Source: Alteripontixanthobacter maritimus (GTDB lineage Bacteria > Pseudomonadota > Alphaproteobacteria > Sphingomonadales > Sphingomonadaceae). Taken from it: a DNA stretch of 64,000 bases. The notes beneath the pieces were generated by a model. That model searched no databases. It was not told where the DNA came from and saw nothing but the letters and a program-made list of their open reading frames with translations. This document shows, in pieces, positions 26,999 through 35,818 of this stretch; within the stretch, counting starts at the first letter, position 1; the number at the start of each line of letters is the position of its first letter. The DNA is taken from the NCBI RefSeq assembly GCF_003340475.1, contig NZ_QBKA01000002.1, forward strand, positions 2,551,501 through 2,615,500, read 5' to 3'. The position numbers and the translations under genes were made by a program.

Positions 26999-28102
26999 AT
27001 GACTGACACCCACCCAAATCCCAAGCCGTGGATCGCCGATATCCATGCCTATGTGCCGGGCAAGTCCAGCGCGGCGGATGGCCAGCCGCTGGTCAAGCTA
27101 TCGGCGAACGAGAACCCGTTGGGCTGCTGCGATGCAGCGCGGGCGGCGTTAGACGAGCAGCGCGATCCGGCGGCCTATCCCGATCCCGATGCGCGCGTTT
27201 TGCGCGAAGCGATTGCGAACCGGCACAGCCTCGACGCGGCGCGGATCGTGTGCGGAACGGGGTCGGACGAATTGCTCAATCTGGCGGCGCAGGGCTTCGC
27301 CGGTGTGGGTGACGAAGTGCTGTTCAGCCGCTACAGTTTCGCCGTGTACGATATCGCGGCGCGGCGCTGCGGGGCCACTCCGGTGGAAGTTGCGGACGCG
27401 GATTACGGTGCGGATGTCGATGCCATGCTGGCAGCGGTTTCGCCCGCCACCAAAGTGGTCTTTCTGGCCAATCCGAATAATCCGACCGGCAGCTATCTGG
27501 CTCGCCCCGAAGTGGAACGGCTCCACGCGGGTCTGCCGTCCGACGTGCTGTTCGTGCTGGATCAGGCCTATGCCGAATATCTGGCACAGGACGAAGACGA
27601 TGGCGGGCTGGAACTTGCGGCGGCGCATCGCAACGTGCTGGTCACGCGCACATTTTCGAAAATTCACGGGCTCGCAGGCGAACGGGTGGGCTGGGCAACC
27701 GGCGCGCCGGGCCTCATCGATACGCTCAATCGCATTCGTGGGCCGTTCAACGTCACGCAAAGCGGGCAAGCGGCCGCCACAGCGGCAATCGACGACGCGG
27801 ACTTCGTCGAACGGTCGCGCGCGCATAATGCCGCCGAACGCGCACGCTTCGCCGAACGGATCGGAGCGTTGGGCAATTACGGGCTGCGCGCTTTGCCAAG
27901 CGAAGCCAATTTCGTGATGGTCCTGTTCGAAGGCGCGGTCAGCGCGGCGGATGCGCTGGAGGCCATCGCAGGGGCCGGATACGCCGTACGCCATTTGCCC
28001 GGGCAGGGCCTGCCGCATGCGCTCAGAATCACCATCGGCACGGCGGAACAGATGGATACCATTGCCGACACGATCGCGGCACTGGTGGGAAGCAAGGCGT
28101 GA
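26999..28102 (+). CDS. hisC: Histidinol-phosphate aminotransferase
   Basis: A fold-type I PLP aminotransferase (367 residues) for histidine and possibly aromatic amino acid synthesis. It has the start region [19 protein letters not shown], and PLP lysine in [15 protein letters not shown]. The ATG at 26999 is chosen; the longer frame crosses the dispersed repeat. It overlaps tyrA (GTGA). That pairing with prephenate dehydrogenase suggests it may also transaminate aromatic keto acids in tyrosine/phenylalanine synthesis. Confidence 0.93.
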   Translation: MTDTHPNPKPWIADIHAYVPGKSSAADGQPLVKLSANENPLGCCDAARAALDEQRDPAAYPDPDARVLREAIANRHSLDAARIVCGTGSDELLNLAAQGFAGVGDEVLFSRYSFAVYDIAARRCGATPVEVADADYGADVDAMLAAVSPATKVVFLANPNNPTGSYLARPEVERLHAGLPSDVLFVLDQAYAEYLAQDEDDGGLELAAAHRNVLVTRTFSKIHGLAGERVGWATGAPGLIDTLNRIRGPFNVTQSGQAAATAAIDDADFVERSRAHNAAERARFAERIGALGNYGLRALPSEANFVMVLFEGAVSAADALEAIAGAGYAVRHLPGQGLPHALRITIGTAEQMDTIADTIAALVGSKA

Positions 28103-29010
28103 CGATCCGCTCGGTCGCGATCATCGGGCTGGGCTTGCTGGGCGGCTCCATCGGCCTGGCCATCCGGGAGAAGTTATCCGAGGTTACCACGACAGGGTTC
28201 GATGCTGACGCCGACGTACGCGGCAGAGCTACTGCCAATGGTCTGGTGGGCGCGGTTTGCGATACGGCAGCCCAAGCCGTCGCAAGCGCCGATCTGGTGA
28301 TCCTGTGCGTGCCGGTGGGCGCGATGGGAGATGCAGCGCGTGGGCTGGCCGGGTGCCTGAAAGAGGGCGCGATCGTCAGCGATGTCGGCTCCTCCAAGCG
28401 CTCCGTCGTGTCAGCGTTGGAAGAAGCGTTGCCCGACGCCATCGTAATACCCGCCCATCCCGTTGCCGGGACGGAACGCAGCGGACCGGACGCGGGTTTC
28501 GCCACCCTCTTCGAAGGGCGTTGGTGCATCCTTACTCCGCCGAAAAACGCGGATACCGATGCGGTGAGCGCGCTGACGCTGTTCTGGCAGGAGCTCGGCG
28601 CGACGGTGGAACTGATGGACCCCGACCACCACGATCTGGTGCTGGCGGTGACCAGCCATATTCCGCATCTGATCGCCTATACTATTGTGGGCACCGCGTC
28701 CGATCTGGAAGACGTGACACGGGGCGAGGTTATCAAATACTCCGCCGGGGGTTTTCGCGACTTCACCCGCATTGCCGCGTCCGACCCGGTGATGTGGCGC
28801 GACGTGTTCCTCAACAACCGCGATGCAGTGCTGGAGATGCTGGGGCGCTTTACAGAAGACCTCACCGCGATGCAGCGCGCCATTCGCGACGGCGATGGTG
28901 ACCGGCTGTTGGAAATATTCAGCCGCACGCGCGCGATCCGGCAGGCAATTCTGGAACAGGGACAGGATGTGGCAAAACCCGATTTTGGGCGGGGATCGAA
29001 AGAGGTCTAA
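28099..29010 (+). CDS. tyrA: Prephenate/arogenate dehydrogenase
   Basis: An NAD(P)-dependent dehydrogenase (303 residues) for tyrosine synthesis. The Rossmann motif is [12 protein letters not shown]; the catalytic His lies in [11 protein letters not shown], and [11 protein letters not shown] is conserved. It starts with GTG at 28099, overlapping the hisC stop by four bases. It has no fused chorismate mutase. Its stop overlaps the convergent plsC stop by four bases. Confidence 0.92.
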   Translation: MTIRSVAIIGLGLLGGSIGLAIREKLSEVTTTGFDADADVRGRATANGLVGAVCDTAAQAVASADLVILCVPVGAMGDAARGLAGCLKEGAIVSDVGSSKRSVVSALEEALPDAIVIPAHPVAGTERSGPDAGFATLFEGRWCILTPPKNADTDAVSALTLFWQELGATVELMDPDHHDLVLAVTSHIPHLIAYTIVGTASDLEDVTRGEVIKYSAGGFRDFTRIAASDPVMWRDVFLNNRDAVLEMLGRFTEDLTAMQRAIRDGDGDRLLEIFSRTRAIRQAILEQGQDVAKPDFGRGSKEV

Positions 29011-29744
29011 GCGTCGTGGGACGTCAGCGTGGTTGGACTTTGCGCGGGTGGGCGCAACCCTTGTTCGCCCAGCGCATTGATCCCTTCCTGCACCAGCCGC
29101 TCAACCTCGTCGCGCGGAAGCCCCGGTTCGATCACCTCGCCGAAGCGATAGGTGATCGTGCCGCTGCGTTTGAGCCCCGGCTGGTAAAGCGGCCCGCTAT
29201 CGACCGAGACCGGCACGACGGGCAGGCTGAGCAGTTTGTAAATGCCAAGGAAACCCGGCTGCAATGGTGCACGGCGGTCATGCGGACTGCGAGTCCCCTC
29301 GGGGAAAATCACCAGCGGGCGGCCCGCCTGGCTACGGTTTCGCGCTTCTGCAATCATCCGGCGTAGAGCCTTTGCCCCGTCAGCCCGCGAAACCTCCACT
29401 AGCCCGTAGGCCCTCGCAACACGGCCCCAGCCGGGAATGGCGAACAGTTCGGATTTCGCAAACGGGGCGGGAAGGCGGAACAGATGCGGCGCGTCGATGG
29501 CTTCGAAGAAGCTTTCATGCTTCATTGCATAGATACAGGGCCGGTCCAGCATTTCGCCTTCCACCCGGACCTTGATCCCAAGCAACCAACGCACGCACCA
29601 GCGGTGCCACGCGGTCCAGACATGGGTCGCCGCGCGTACCGCCGGCTGGCCGACCGGCAGGCTGAGGAAACCACTTAACACGATGGGTAAGCTCCCGAGG
29701 TAGAACACCGGGTAGAACAACAGATTGCGCAGGAGTGTAATCAT
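29007..29744 (-). CDS. plsC: 1-acyl-sn-glycerol-3-phosphate acyltransferase
   Basis: Makes phosphatidic acid at the inner membrane. The 245-residue protein has an N-terminal membrane helix, the first acyltransferase motif as KHESFFEA (HX4E in place of the usual HX4D) and IFPEGTRSPHD. The start at 29744 is the ATG that gives the membrane helix LLFYPVFYLGSLPIVL. It lies 16 bases after ydcF in the ftsE-ftsX-ydcF-plsC operon. Confidence 0.9.
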   Translation of the reverse strand: MITLLRNLLFYPVFYLGSLPIVLSGFLSLPVGQPAVRAATHVWTAWHRWCVRWLLGIKVRVEGEMLDRPCIYAMKHESFFEAIDAPHLFRLPAPFAKSELFAIPGWGRVARAYGLVEVSRADGAKALRRMIAEARNRSQAGRPLVIFPEGTRSPHDRRAPLQPGFLGIYKLLSLPVVPVSVDSGPLYQPGLKRSGTITYRFGEVIEPGLPRDEVERLVQEGINALGEQGLRPPAQSPTTLTSHDA

Positions 29745-29760
29745 CGCCGGCGCGCCACCG

Positions 29761-30291
29761 TCACAGCCCGATCCAGCGCGCAAGTGTGCTGGCCAGGAGC
29801 TTGTGATATTCGAGGAACAGTGTGCCAAGGCTGGGGCTGGATGGCACCGCATCGCGCTGCACCGTGATATCGTTGCCCAGCGTACGCTGCAATTCCCCGG
29901 CCGCGCGGCGCATATGCCAGTCGGTCGTCACCAGCCGGAGCGTAGTATATTCGTGTTTTGCGAGCCAGCGTGCGGTTTCATCGGCGTTGGAGCGGGTGTC
30001 GACGGCGGCAAAACCCAGCGTGACGCAGCATTCCATCGCGGCGTCGGGGACGTCGAACTGCGCTGCAAATTCATTTGCTTTCACTTCGCGGTCCACGCCT
30101 GTGACCAGCATCGCTTCGGCTTGCCCGTCCGCCAGCACTTCCAGTCCGCGCGCGATCCGTCCCTCCCCGCCAGTGGGCACGATCACCGCGTCTGTGCGGC
30201 CATCGGGCATCGGTTGCGGCAAGAGAAAGGCGAACCACAGGAAGCCTAACGCCCAAGCGAGCAGGATGAGAGCAAAAAGCCGCCGGATCAT
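29761..30291 (-). CDS. YdcF/SanA/ElyC-type membrane protein (DUF218)
   Basis: A 176-residue protein with one N-terminal membrane helix and a DUF218 domain (DAVIVPTGGEGRIARGLEVL, DTRSNADETARW, LVTTDWHMRRAAGEL). Family members influence envelope integrity or vancomycin tolerance, with unknown chemistry. The ATG at 30291 overlaps the ftsX stop by four bases. Confidence 0.85.
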   Translation of the reverse strand: MIRRLFALILLAWALGFLWFAFLLPQPMPDGRTDAVIVPTGGEGRIARGLEVLADGQAEAMLVTGVDREVKANEFAAQFDVPDAAMECCVTLGFAAVDTRSNADETARWLAKHEYTTLRLVTTDWHMRRAAGELQRTLGNDITVQRDAVPSSPSLGTLFLEYHKLLASTLARWIGL

Positions 30292-31232
30292 AGCATTCCC
30301 CGCAGCGCGGTAAGTACAGTCACGCGCGCGGTCAGCATCGCTATGCCGACGGCCACCAGCGGCACCAGCGCGATCGCGAGCCAGTCTAGCCAGCCGAGCC
30401 CTGCCCCCTGCGTCATGCCCGATCCTAGCGCGCTGAACTGCGCCCCCAGCACCAGCACCACGCCCAGCCCGATAGCCAGCCCGACCGCTCCGCCCAATAC
30501 TGCATCGAAGCCGATCGAGCGTTGGAAAATGCGTGCGATCTGGCTGTCCGTGCCGCCCAGCAGATGCACGACCTCGATCGTACCGCGATTGCTGCCCAGC
30601 GCGCTGCGCGCGGCGAGATACACCGCCGCAGCACTGATCAGCGCCAGCAAGACAACGAGCGCCAGCGCCAACCATTGCAGCGCAGCGATGGCGCCGAAAA
30701 CAGGTGCAAGCCAGCTCGACTGCGCATCGACCCGTGCGGCTGGCGCTACCGGGCCGAGGGCAGACACGACCCGCGCAAGCGAAGCATCGTCAGCGGTATT
30801 GCGCAGGCGAATATCTATTAGCGCGGGTACGGGCACGGTGGCTCCATCGGCTCCCCCCTCGATCCCAGCGCCCAGCCATGGTTCGAGCAAGTCCTGCATT
30901 TCCTGTTCCGGCACGCGGCGGATGGACGTGACATCCGGCAGCAGCGCCAGGGCTGCTTCGGCAGCGGCGGATTGCCGGTCGCGTTCCGCAGGGTTGGCTT
31001 CGACGATCTGTACAGTTGCACCGTTGGCCAGTTCGGTGCGCGCTTCGCTCACAAGGTTGCTAAGCGTGAGGCCGCCTGCCGCAGCGATTACGGTCAGCGC
31101 CACCATGATGGCGATTACCCATGGCATCGGCCCTGCTAGCCGTGCCTGCGGAACCAGATCGGCGGCGCGTTTCCCGCCAAACGTGGCGAAGCCGCGTGCG
31201 ACGGCACGTTTAATGGCCGGCGGCTTGCTCAC
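30288..31232 (-). CDS. ftsX: Cell-division permease-like protein FtsX
   Basis: Inner-membrane partner of FtsE, regulating peptidoglycan hydrolases at the septum. The 314-residue protein has an N-terminal helix (VIAIMVALTVIAAAGG), a periplasmic loop of about 120 residues, and three C-terminal helices. The GTG at 31232 overlaps the ftsE stop (GTGA). A longer frame to 31568 lies antisense-like within ftsE and is rejected. Confidence 0.9.
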   Translation of the reverse strand: MSKPPAIKRAVARGFATFGGKRAADLVPQARLAGPMPWVIAIMVALTVIAAAGGLTLSNLVSEARTELANGATVQIVEANPAERDRQSAAAEAALALLPDVTSIRRVPEQEMQDLLEPWLGAGIEGGADGATVPVPALIDIRLRNTADDASLARVVSALGPVAPAARVDAQSSWLAPVFGAIAALQWLALALVVLLALISAAAVYLAARSALGSNRGTIEVVHLLGGTDSQIARIFQRSIGFDAVLGGAVGLAIGLGVVLVLGAQFSALGSGMTQGAGLGWLDWLAIALVPLVAVGIAMLTARVTVLTALRGML

Positions 31233-32008
31233 GTGTCCTCCATCCCGCTGCGGCGCGGAGGATAGCGCAGCGCGCCCGTCGGGTCGGACAGGCGCCCGCG
31301 ATCGAGCCGCATTATGAGCGAATCGGGTACTTTTTTCAGCAAATGCACATCGTGAGTCGCCACGACGACCGTAGTGCCAAGCCGGTTCAGCGCCTCGAAC
31401 AGGCGCAGCAGTTTGAGCGCCATGTCCGGATCGACATTGCCGGTGGGTTCGTCGGCAACCAGCATATCGGGACGTCCGATCACCGCGCGGGCAATGGCGA
31501 CGCGTTGCTGTTCGCCGCCCGACAGCGTTTCGGGGCGGGCATGGCTGCGATGATCCAGTCCAACCCATTCGAGCATATCGGAAACGGGCTTTGCCAATTC
31601 GGCTTCCCGAACACCGGAAACGCGCAAGGGCAATGCGACATTGTCATAGGCGGACAGATGCGGGACCAGCCGGAAATCCTGGAACACCACGCCCAGCCGA
31701 CGCCGGAATGCGGGCAGGCGCGCGCGCGGTAGAGTGACAAGATCGGTGCCGAACATCCGGATCACGCCGCGCGACGGACGCTGCGCCAGGTAAAGCAGTT
31801 TGAGCAGCGAAGTCTTGCCCGCGCCGCTTGCTCCGGTGAGGAAATAGAAGCTGCCGGGATGGAGATTGAACGAAACATCGCTCAACACCTCGCGGTCGGT
31901 GCCGTAGCGTAGGCCGACATTGTCGAAGCTGACCACGCCCGTCCGGTTTCGCATGTCGGTCTTCCCACCGACCGCCATATCCGTATCAAAGCTGTCCTCA
32001 ACATTCAT
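31229..32008 (-). CDS. ftsE: Cell-division ATP-binding protein FtsE
   Basis: ABC-type ATPase driving FtsX. The 259-residue protein has Walker [11 protein letters not shown], signature [14 protein letters not shown], Walker [13 protein letters not shown] and the H-loop ATHDV. The family-specific [10 protein letters not shown] follows the first half. The start may be 32008 or the ATG at 31954; the latter removes a polar 18-residue leader. First gene of the operon. Confidence 0.93.
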   Translation of the reverse strand: MNVEDSFDTDMAVGGKTDMRNRTGVVSFDNVGLRYGTDREVLSDVSFNLHPGSFYFLTGASGAGKTSLLKLLYLAQRPSRGVIRMFGTDLVTLPRARLPAFRRRLGVVFQDFRLVPHLSAYDNVALPLRVSGVREAELAKPVSDMLEWVGLDHRSHARPETLSGGEQQRVAIARAVIGRPDMLVADEPTGNVDPDMALKLLRLFEALNRLGTTVVVATHDVHLLKKVPDSLIMRLDRGRLSDPTGALRYPPRRSGMEDT

Positions 32009-32183
32009 CGGCGCGATCTGCCGGCCGGTTTCGGGAAAGGAACAGTGGACATCGTTTACCGCCTATAGCGGCGGTTCGGTGTGGAAAAAAGCCACAGAGT
32101 CCCATGAAAAGCCGTTCAGGCGTGGATTAGCCGCCGGCGAAGGCCTTGTTGCGATTCGGCGCAGTGCGTAAGACCCGTTCACC

Positions 32184-33050
32184 ATGATAATCGCCTGTCC
32201 CGCCTGCACCACGCGTTATGTCGTTCCCGATGACGCGGTCGGCGTGGAAGGGCGTACGGTCCGCTGCGCCAAATGCAAACATAGCTGGTTCCAGGATGGG
32301 CCGGAACTGGAGCTGCGGAATGAAGTAGGAGAGCACGCTGCGCGATCCGATCCGGCCACGCCGCCAGCCGATCAGGTCACGCCGCCAGTACCGGTCGACG
32401 AGGCGCCTGCTTCCGTATCATCCGTTCCTGCCGCCCCCGTCCGTTCCCAGCCTGCGCAGGCGGAACCTGCCGTGGCGGCCGAACCCGAGCGCAACCCCGA
32501 ACCGCCGCCAGCGCCCGTTTCGCAACCCTCGGTCGTGGAACGCGCATCGCCTGCCGTTTCGACCGAGCGCGACGATATCGATTACGGGTCGCAATTCGAT
32601 CATGCCCCGCCATTTCGCGGACGGCGCAATCCGCTTAAAATCTGGACTGCCGCAGCCGCCATGTTCGCGGCGCTGGCGTTAGGGGTAGTGGCGGCAGTGT
32701 CTTACTGGGGCCTGCCCGAATGGGTGCCGGTCAGCCGCCCGACCTTCGCCATGGAAGAGCCGGACCTGGTGCTGGAATTCCCGCCCGGCCAGCAGGACCG
32801 GCGCACGCTGCCCAATGGAACCGAATTCTTCGGGGCCAGCGGGACCGTCACCAATGTCGGGCGCACTACGCAAAACGTGCCGGCCATCCTGATCGTACTG
32901 CGCGATGCTCGCGACCGGATCGTCTATAGCTGGAAAGTGGTACCGACGAAGTCTCGCCTGGCACCGGGCGAAAGTTTGACCGTAAATGAGGCGGTGACAG
33001 ACGTGCCGAAATCCGCGAAATTCGCCGAGATCGGCTGGAGCCCTAGCTGA
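32184..33050 (+). CDS. Zinc-ribbon, single-pass membrane protein (MJ0042/DUF3426 type)
   Basis: A 288-residue protein. Residues 1-36 form the zinc ribbon CPACxxxY ... VRCAKCKHSW. A long Pro/Ala/Val-rich linker follows, then a membrane helix (about 155-178) and a C-terminal beta-rich DUF3426 domain (SGTVTNVGRTTQNVPAI). The function of this family is not established; it often lies near ftsEX in alphaproteobacteria, as here, divergent from ftsE. Confidence 0.85.
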   Translation: MIIACPACTTRYVVPDDAVGVEGRTVRCAKCKHSWFQDGPELELRNEVGEHAARSDPATPPADQVTPPVPVDEAPASVSSVPAAPVRSQPAQAEPAVAAEPERNPEPPPAPVSQPSVVERASPAVSTERDDIDYGSQFDHAPPFRGRRNPLKIWTAAAAMFAALALGVVAAVSYWGLPEWVPVSRPTFAMEEPDLVLEFPPGQQDRRTLPNGTEFFGASGTVTNVGRTTQNVPAILIVLRDARDRIVYSWKVVPTKSRLAPGESLTVNEAVTDVPKSAKFAEIGWSPS

Positions 33051-33279
33051 ATTCCACCCAGATCGTGTCGGCCCCATCGTGCGACACCGTACGGTGCGGG
33101 GCGTGTGTCGTCACGGACCGAAAGCCGGAGCCGACACGCTCGCCGCGCACGATTGATACCCGAGCGCTGACTTTGCGCACTACCTTAGTGGCGGATGTCG
33201 AACGCGGCTGCGCCGTATCTGGCCGAGGGGCCGTAGGTGCAGCCGTGGCGGCGATTAGCAAAACGAAAGCAGAAACCAT
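33043..33279 (-). CDS. Small exported protein, unknown function
   Basis: A 78-residue protein with a signal-like N-terminus (VSAFVLLIAATAAPTAP) and a short beta-rich remainder (KVSARVSIVRGERV). It overlaps the end of the convergent zinc-ribbon gene by eight bases. No named family, but its composition and position just before the tRNA suggest a genuine chromosomal gene. Confidence 0.55.
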   Translation of the reverse strand: MVSAFVLLIAATAAPTAPRPDTAQPRSTSATKVVRKVSARVSIVRGERVGSGFRSVTTHAPHRTVSHDGADTIWVEFS

Positions 33280-33466
33280 GTATTATGGTTGATAGGCTGG
33301 TAACCAATGGCGCAACTGTGATGCCATCCTCGTCCCCCAGCGGGACAGCCGGTTGGAGGAGATAAACACCAGACCGAAGGTAAGAGCAGACACCGTACCA
33401 ACCGGACGCACCCGTATCTTCGCTGCGAACTGCACGATGATCGCTTGCCGCGCCGGCAACCCTTTG

Positions 33467-35215
33467 CTAGTGGCGCGCGCCTACCGGATGGGGCCGCACA
33501 CAAGCGGACCCGAAGCAGTACGATGTGCGGTCGTGGCGGAACTGGTAGACGCGCAACGTTGAGGTCGTTGTGGCCGAAAGGCCGTGGAAGTTCGAGTCTT
33601 CTCGACCGCACCAACTCCGGTCAAAGATGGGCACTGCCCCTTTTGACCGTGCGACCGCGGCGACACCGTTTGCAAGCGCGTCGGTATCACCAGAAATTTC
33701 TACACCTTTGCCGACGCGCACCTCGCGAATGAACGCTCGGGCAATTTGCTGGCGTGCTGGGCTGTCACCCTGCAAAAGCTTCTGGCGAACCAGCTTACCG
33801 AACTTGCGAACAGCAGCAGGGGTTATTCGTGCTGGTCCACGCTCGACCTGTTGTCGTAATGTCTTGAGCTTATCATTGAAGGCGTCAATTTCGGTGCGGC
33901 GCTCTTTGACCCGCGCGGCAATATCAGGATCGCGGGCGGAGATTGTACCAAGCTCTATGCCGTCATGAAGGTTCGCCAAACGCGTGCGACAGTGATCGAG
34001 CCGCTCCTTGCATAGGTCGATCTCGATCTGCTTCTTCTGCAACGAAACGTCGGACACATCGAGGATGCGCTGTAGCAGCGGCTCGAGCTCGTTCTGATCG
34101 AAGATACGGTCTGCCACCTGTTGCATTACCAAATTGTCGAGCTGCTCCGTGCGCACATTTGGGCAGGCACATGATGACGCACCGCGGCTGTTTTTCGCGT
34201 GACACTTATAATACCGATATCGCCCACCCTTGCCCGTCGCGATGGTCATACCTGCGCCGCAACCCGGCATTCCGCATTTTGCAATCCCGACGAGCAGCGT
34301 AGGCCCTGACACTACGCGTGGTGCGGTATTGCGCGGTGCTCGCGATTCTCGCAGGGCAGCAACCCGGTCGAACTGTTCCTGAGATATAAGCTGCGGACAC
34401 GGAACCCACGTCCACTCATCCTCTGGCAATAACGTCCCGTCCGTATCGAACCTGTTGCCCGGAAATTTGCCAAGGTAATGCGGTCTGGCCAAGATGCCAG
34501 CAATCGAGGAATTGAAGAACTTTTCGCCGCGCCGGGTATAGCCATGTTGGTTGAGGTGATTAGCGATTGCCCGGCCGCCCATCGGCGTGCCATTTAAACC
34601 TCGTTCGGCCAGGTCGAAGATCATCCGAACAATGGCTGCTTCGGAAGCGTTCTCAAACAGTTTTTTCTTCTCTTTCTTCGAGCGAACTTCGACGGTGCGA
34701 CTTTCGTAGCCGAGCGGGATGACACCGCCGACCCAAAAGCCTTCTTCGGCCGTACCGCGTAAACCTCGACGCGTATTCATCGAAGCTTTGACCACCGCAT
34801 CCTGATCTTGCCAGCTGGTCAGGAGCTTATGCAGTAGGCCGAAATGGCTGTCTTCAAACTTCTGATATACGAAGCGACACTGGACTCCGGCGCGCTGTAG
34901 TTGGCCTTGTGTGGTTATCGTGAACTCAACGTCTCGCGCCAGACGAGCCATGTCGCACGCTACAATAAAATCCACCGGATGATCATCGCTGGTGGCGAGT
35001 AGGATCATCCGATTGAATTCAGGACGCTTCCAGTCCGAACCGGAAAGACCCGGCTCAACGAAAATCTCGGCGAACTCAATACCGTTCTTGGCTCCATAGG
35101 CTTCGAGATCGGCAACCTGCTGCTTGAGGGAGGTCTTATGCTCTGCCTGTTCGGCTGTGCTGACCCGAACGTACCCATAGGCTTTGCGCGTTCCGGCCTT
35201 GACTGCATTTGTCAT
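33467..35215 (-). CDS. Large serine recombinase of the integrated element
   Basis: Site-specific recombinase for integration and excision. The 582-residue frame has the resolvase catalytic domain (YGYVRVSTAEQ, Ser19; DMARLARD), the recombinase domain (about 170-290), a zinc ribbon (CGMPGCG ... CHAKN ... CAC) and a coiled coil (about 385-460). The ATG at 35215 is chosen. The last 48 residues are encoded by antisense tRNA-Leu and the chromosome beyond it, so they are not element-derived; the recombinase proper ends near residue 534. It closes the minus-strand operon beginning at 40,008. Confidence 0.9.
   Translation of the reverse strand: MTNAVKAGTRKAYGYVRVSTAEQAEHKTSLKQQVADLEAYGAKNGIEFAEIFVEPGLSGSDWKRPEFNRMILLATSDDHPVDFIVACDMARLARDVEFTITTQGQLQRAGVQCRFVYQKFEDSHFGLLHKLLTSWQDQDAVVKASMNTRRGLRGTAEEGFWVGGVIPLGYESRTVEVRSKKEKKKLFENASEAAIVRMIFDLAERGLNGTPMGGRAIANHLNQHGYTRRGEKFFNSSIAGILARPHYLGKFPGNRFDTDGTLLPEDEWTWVPCPQLISQEQFDRVAALRESRAPRNTAPRVVSGPTLLVGIAKCGMPGCGAGMTIATGKGGRYRYYKCHAKNSRGASSCACPNVRTEQLDNLVMQQVADRIFDQNELEPLLQRILDVSDVSLQKKQIEIDLCKERLDHCRTRLANLHDGIELGTISARDPDIAARVKERRTEIDAFNDKLKTLRQQVERGPARITPAAVRKFGKLVRQKLLQGDSPARQQIARAFIREVRVGKGVEISGDTDALANGVAAVARSKGAVPIFDRSWCGREDSNFHGLSATTTSTLRVYQFRHDRTSYCFGSACVRPHPVGARH
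33527..33613 (+). tRNA. tRNA-Leu (anticodon GAG)
   Basis: Class II tRNA with acceptor stem GCGGTCG/CGACCGC, encoded ACCA end, variable-arm hairpin GGCC-GAAA-GGCC and T-arm GAAG-TTCGAGT-CTTC. The anticodon stem CAACG/CGTTG holds loop TTGAGGT, giving GAG. The serine recombinase gene covers it on the opposite strand, so its 3' end is the likely insertion site of the element to the right. Confidence 0.95.
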
Positions 35216-35305
35216 CACTTGGGTTTCCGTCTACTTGGCAAGGAGGCATTCTACCCTATCTTCTTCGTTTCACGTACCCTTTGCCTCATTTCGCGCAGAC
35301 AAAAA

Positions 35306-35617
35306 TCAAGAGCAGCAAACGATCTCAACGTTCCACGCCGCGCACTGATCACGAAGGCGTTCCAGATCTAACGCGTCACGCGAAAGGCGCGATCGACTGG
35401 CGACTAGGATGTAGTCGATGTCGGTCAACCCGATCTTCTTGAGCATGCGCGCACGCTCTGGCAAATTGGGCCCAGAGCCATTATCAACGTATGAGCTAAC
35501 CACGCCGTACTCGTTGGCCACGGCGAAATTCAAAATAAGGTCGTTCTGAGCCGTCATGCTGAGCGAGGCGTCCTGCATTGATGCCGGCGTGCGGACGTAA
35601 CTAACTGCCTTCTTCAT
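35306..35617 (-). CDS. Resolvase-like protein lacking the catalytic serine
   Basis: A 103-residue protein containing only a resolvase N-terminal fold: MKKAVSYVRTPASMQD aligns with the catalytic strand, but Pro11 replaces the serine. The later IDYILVASRSRLSRDALDLERL matches the conserved D..RL.R..... helix. It is therefore probably catalytically dead and may regulate the adjacent large recombinase by dimerising with it. Its start overlaps the end of the 57-residue gene upstream. Confidence 0.72.
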   Translation of the reverse strand: MKKAVSYVRTPASMQDASLSMTAQNDLILNFAVANEYGVVSSYVDNGSGPNLPERARMLKKIGLTDIDYILVASRSRLSRDALDLERLRDQCAAWNVEIVCCS

Positions 35618-35774
35618 TGTAGAGTTCCTTGATTGCGTCATCGCCGAGAAGATCGAGCAGCATACGTGCAATGGCGTCTTCTGAGGGATGCGACTGCCAC
35701 TCGATTGTGATGGACTTTCGGTCGAGCGGCAGCACAGTTGCGCGCGCACGGGTGGGATTAGCATCCTTGCCCAT
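35601..35774 (-). CDS. Small protein of the recombinase operon
   Basis: A 57-residue protein. The ATG at 35774 has GAGGT six bases upstream. The sequence (SITIEWQSHPSEDAIARMLLDLL) looks like a compact alpha/beta or helical protein. It lies between the ParB-like gene and the resolvase-like gene and overlaps the latter by 17 bases, suggesting coupled translation. No family recognised. Confidence 0.6.
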   Translation of the reverse strand: MGKDANPTRARATVLPLDRKSITIEWQSHPSEDAIARMLLDLLGDDAIKELYNEEGS

Positions 35775-35818
35775 ATCGACCTCGCGCAATCCTGCTGCCG
35801 TCCCGATCCGAGTCAGTT

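Noticed and set aside
30343-31317. 324-codon plus-strand frame opposite ftsX
   Set aside because: Low-complexity Ser/Ala/Arg sequence typical of an antisense frame; ftsX is well supported.
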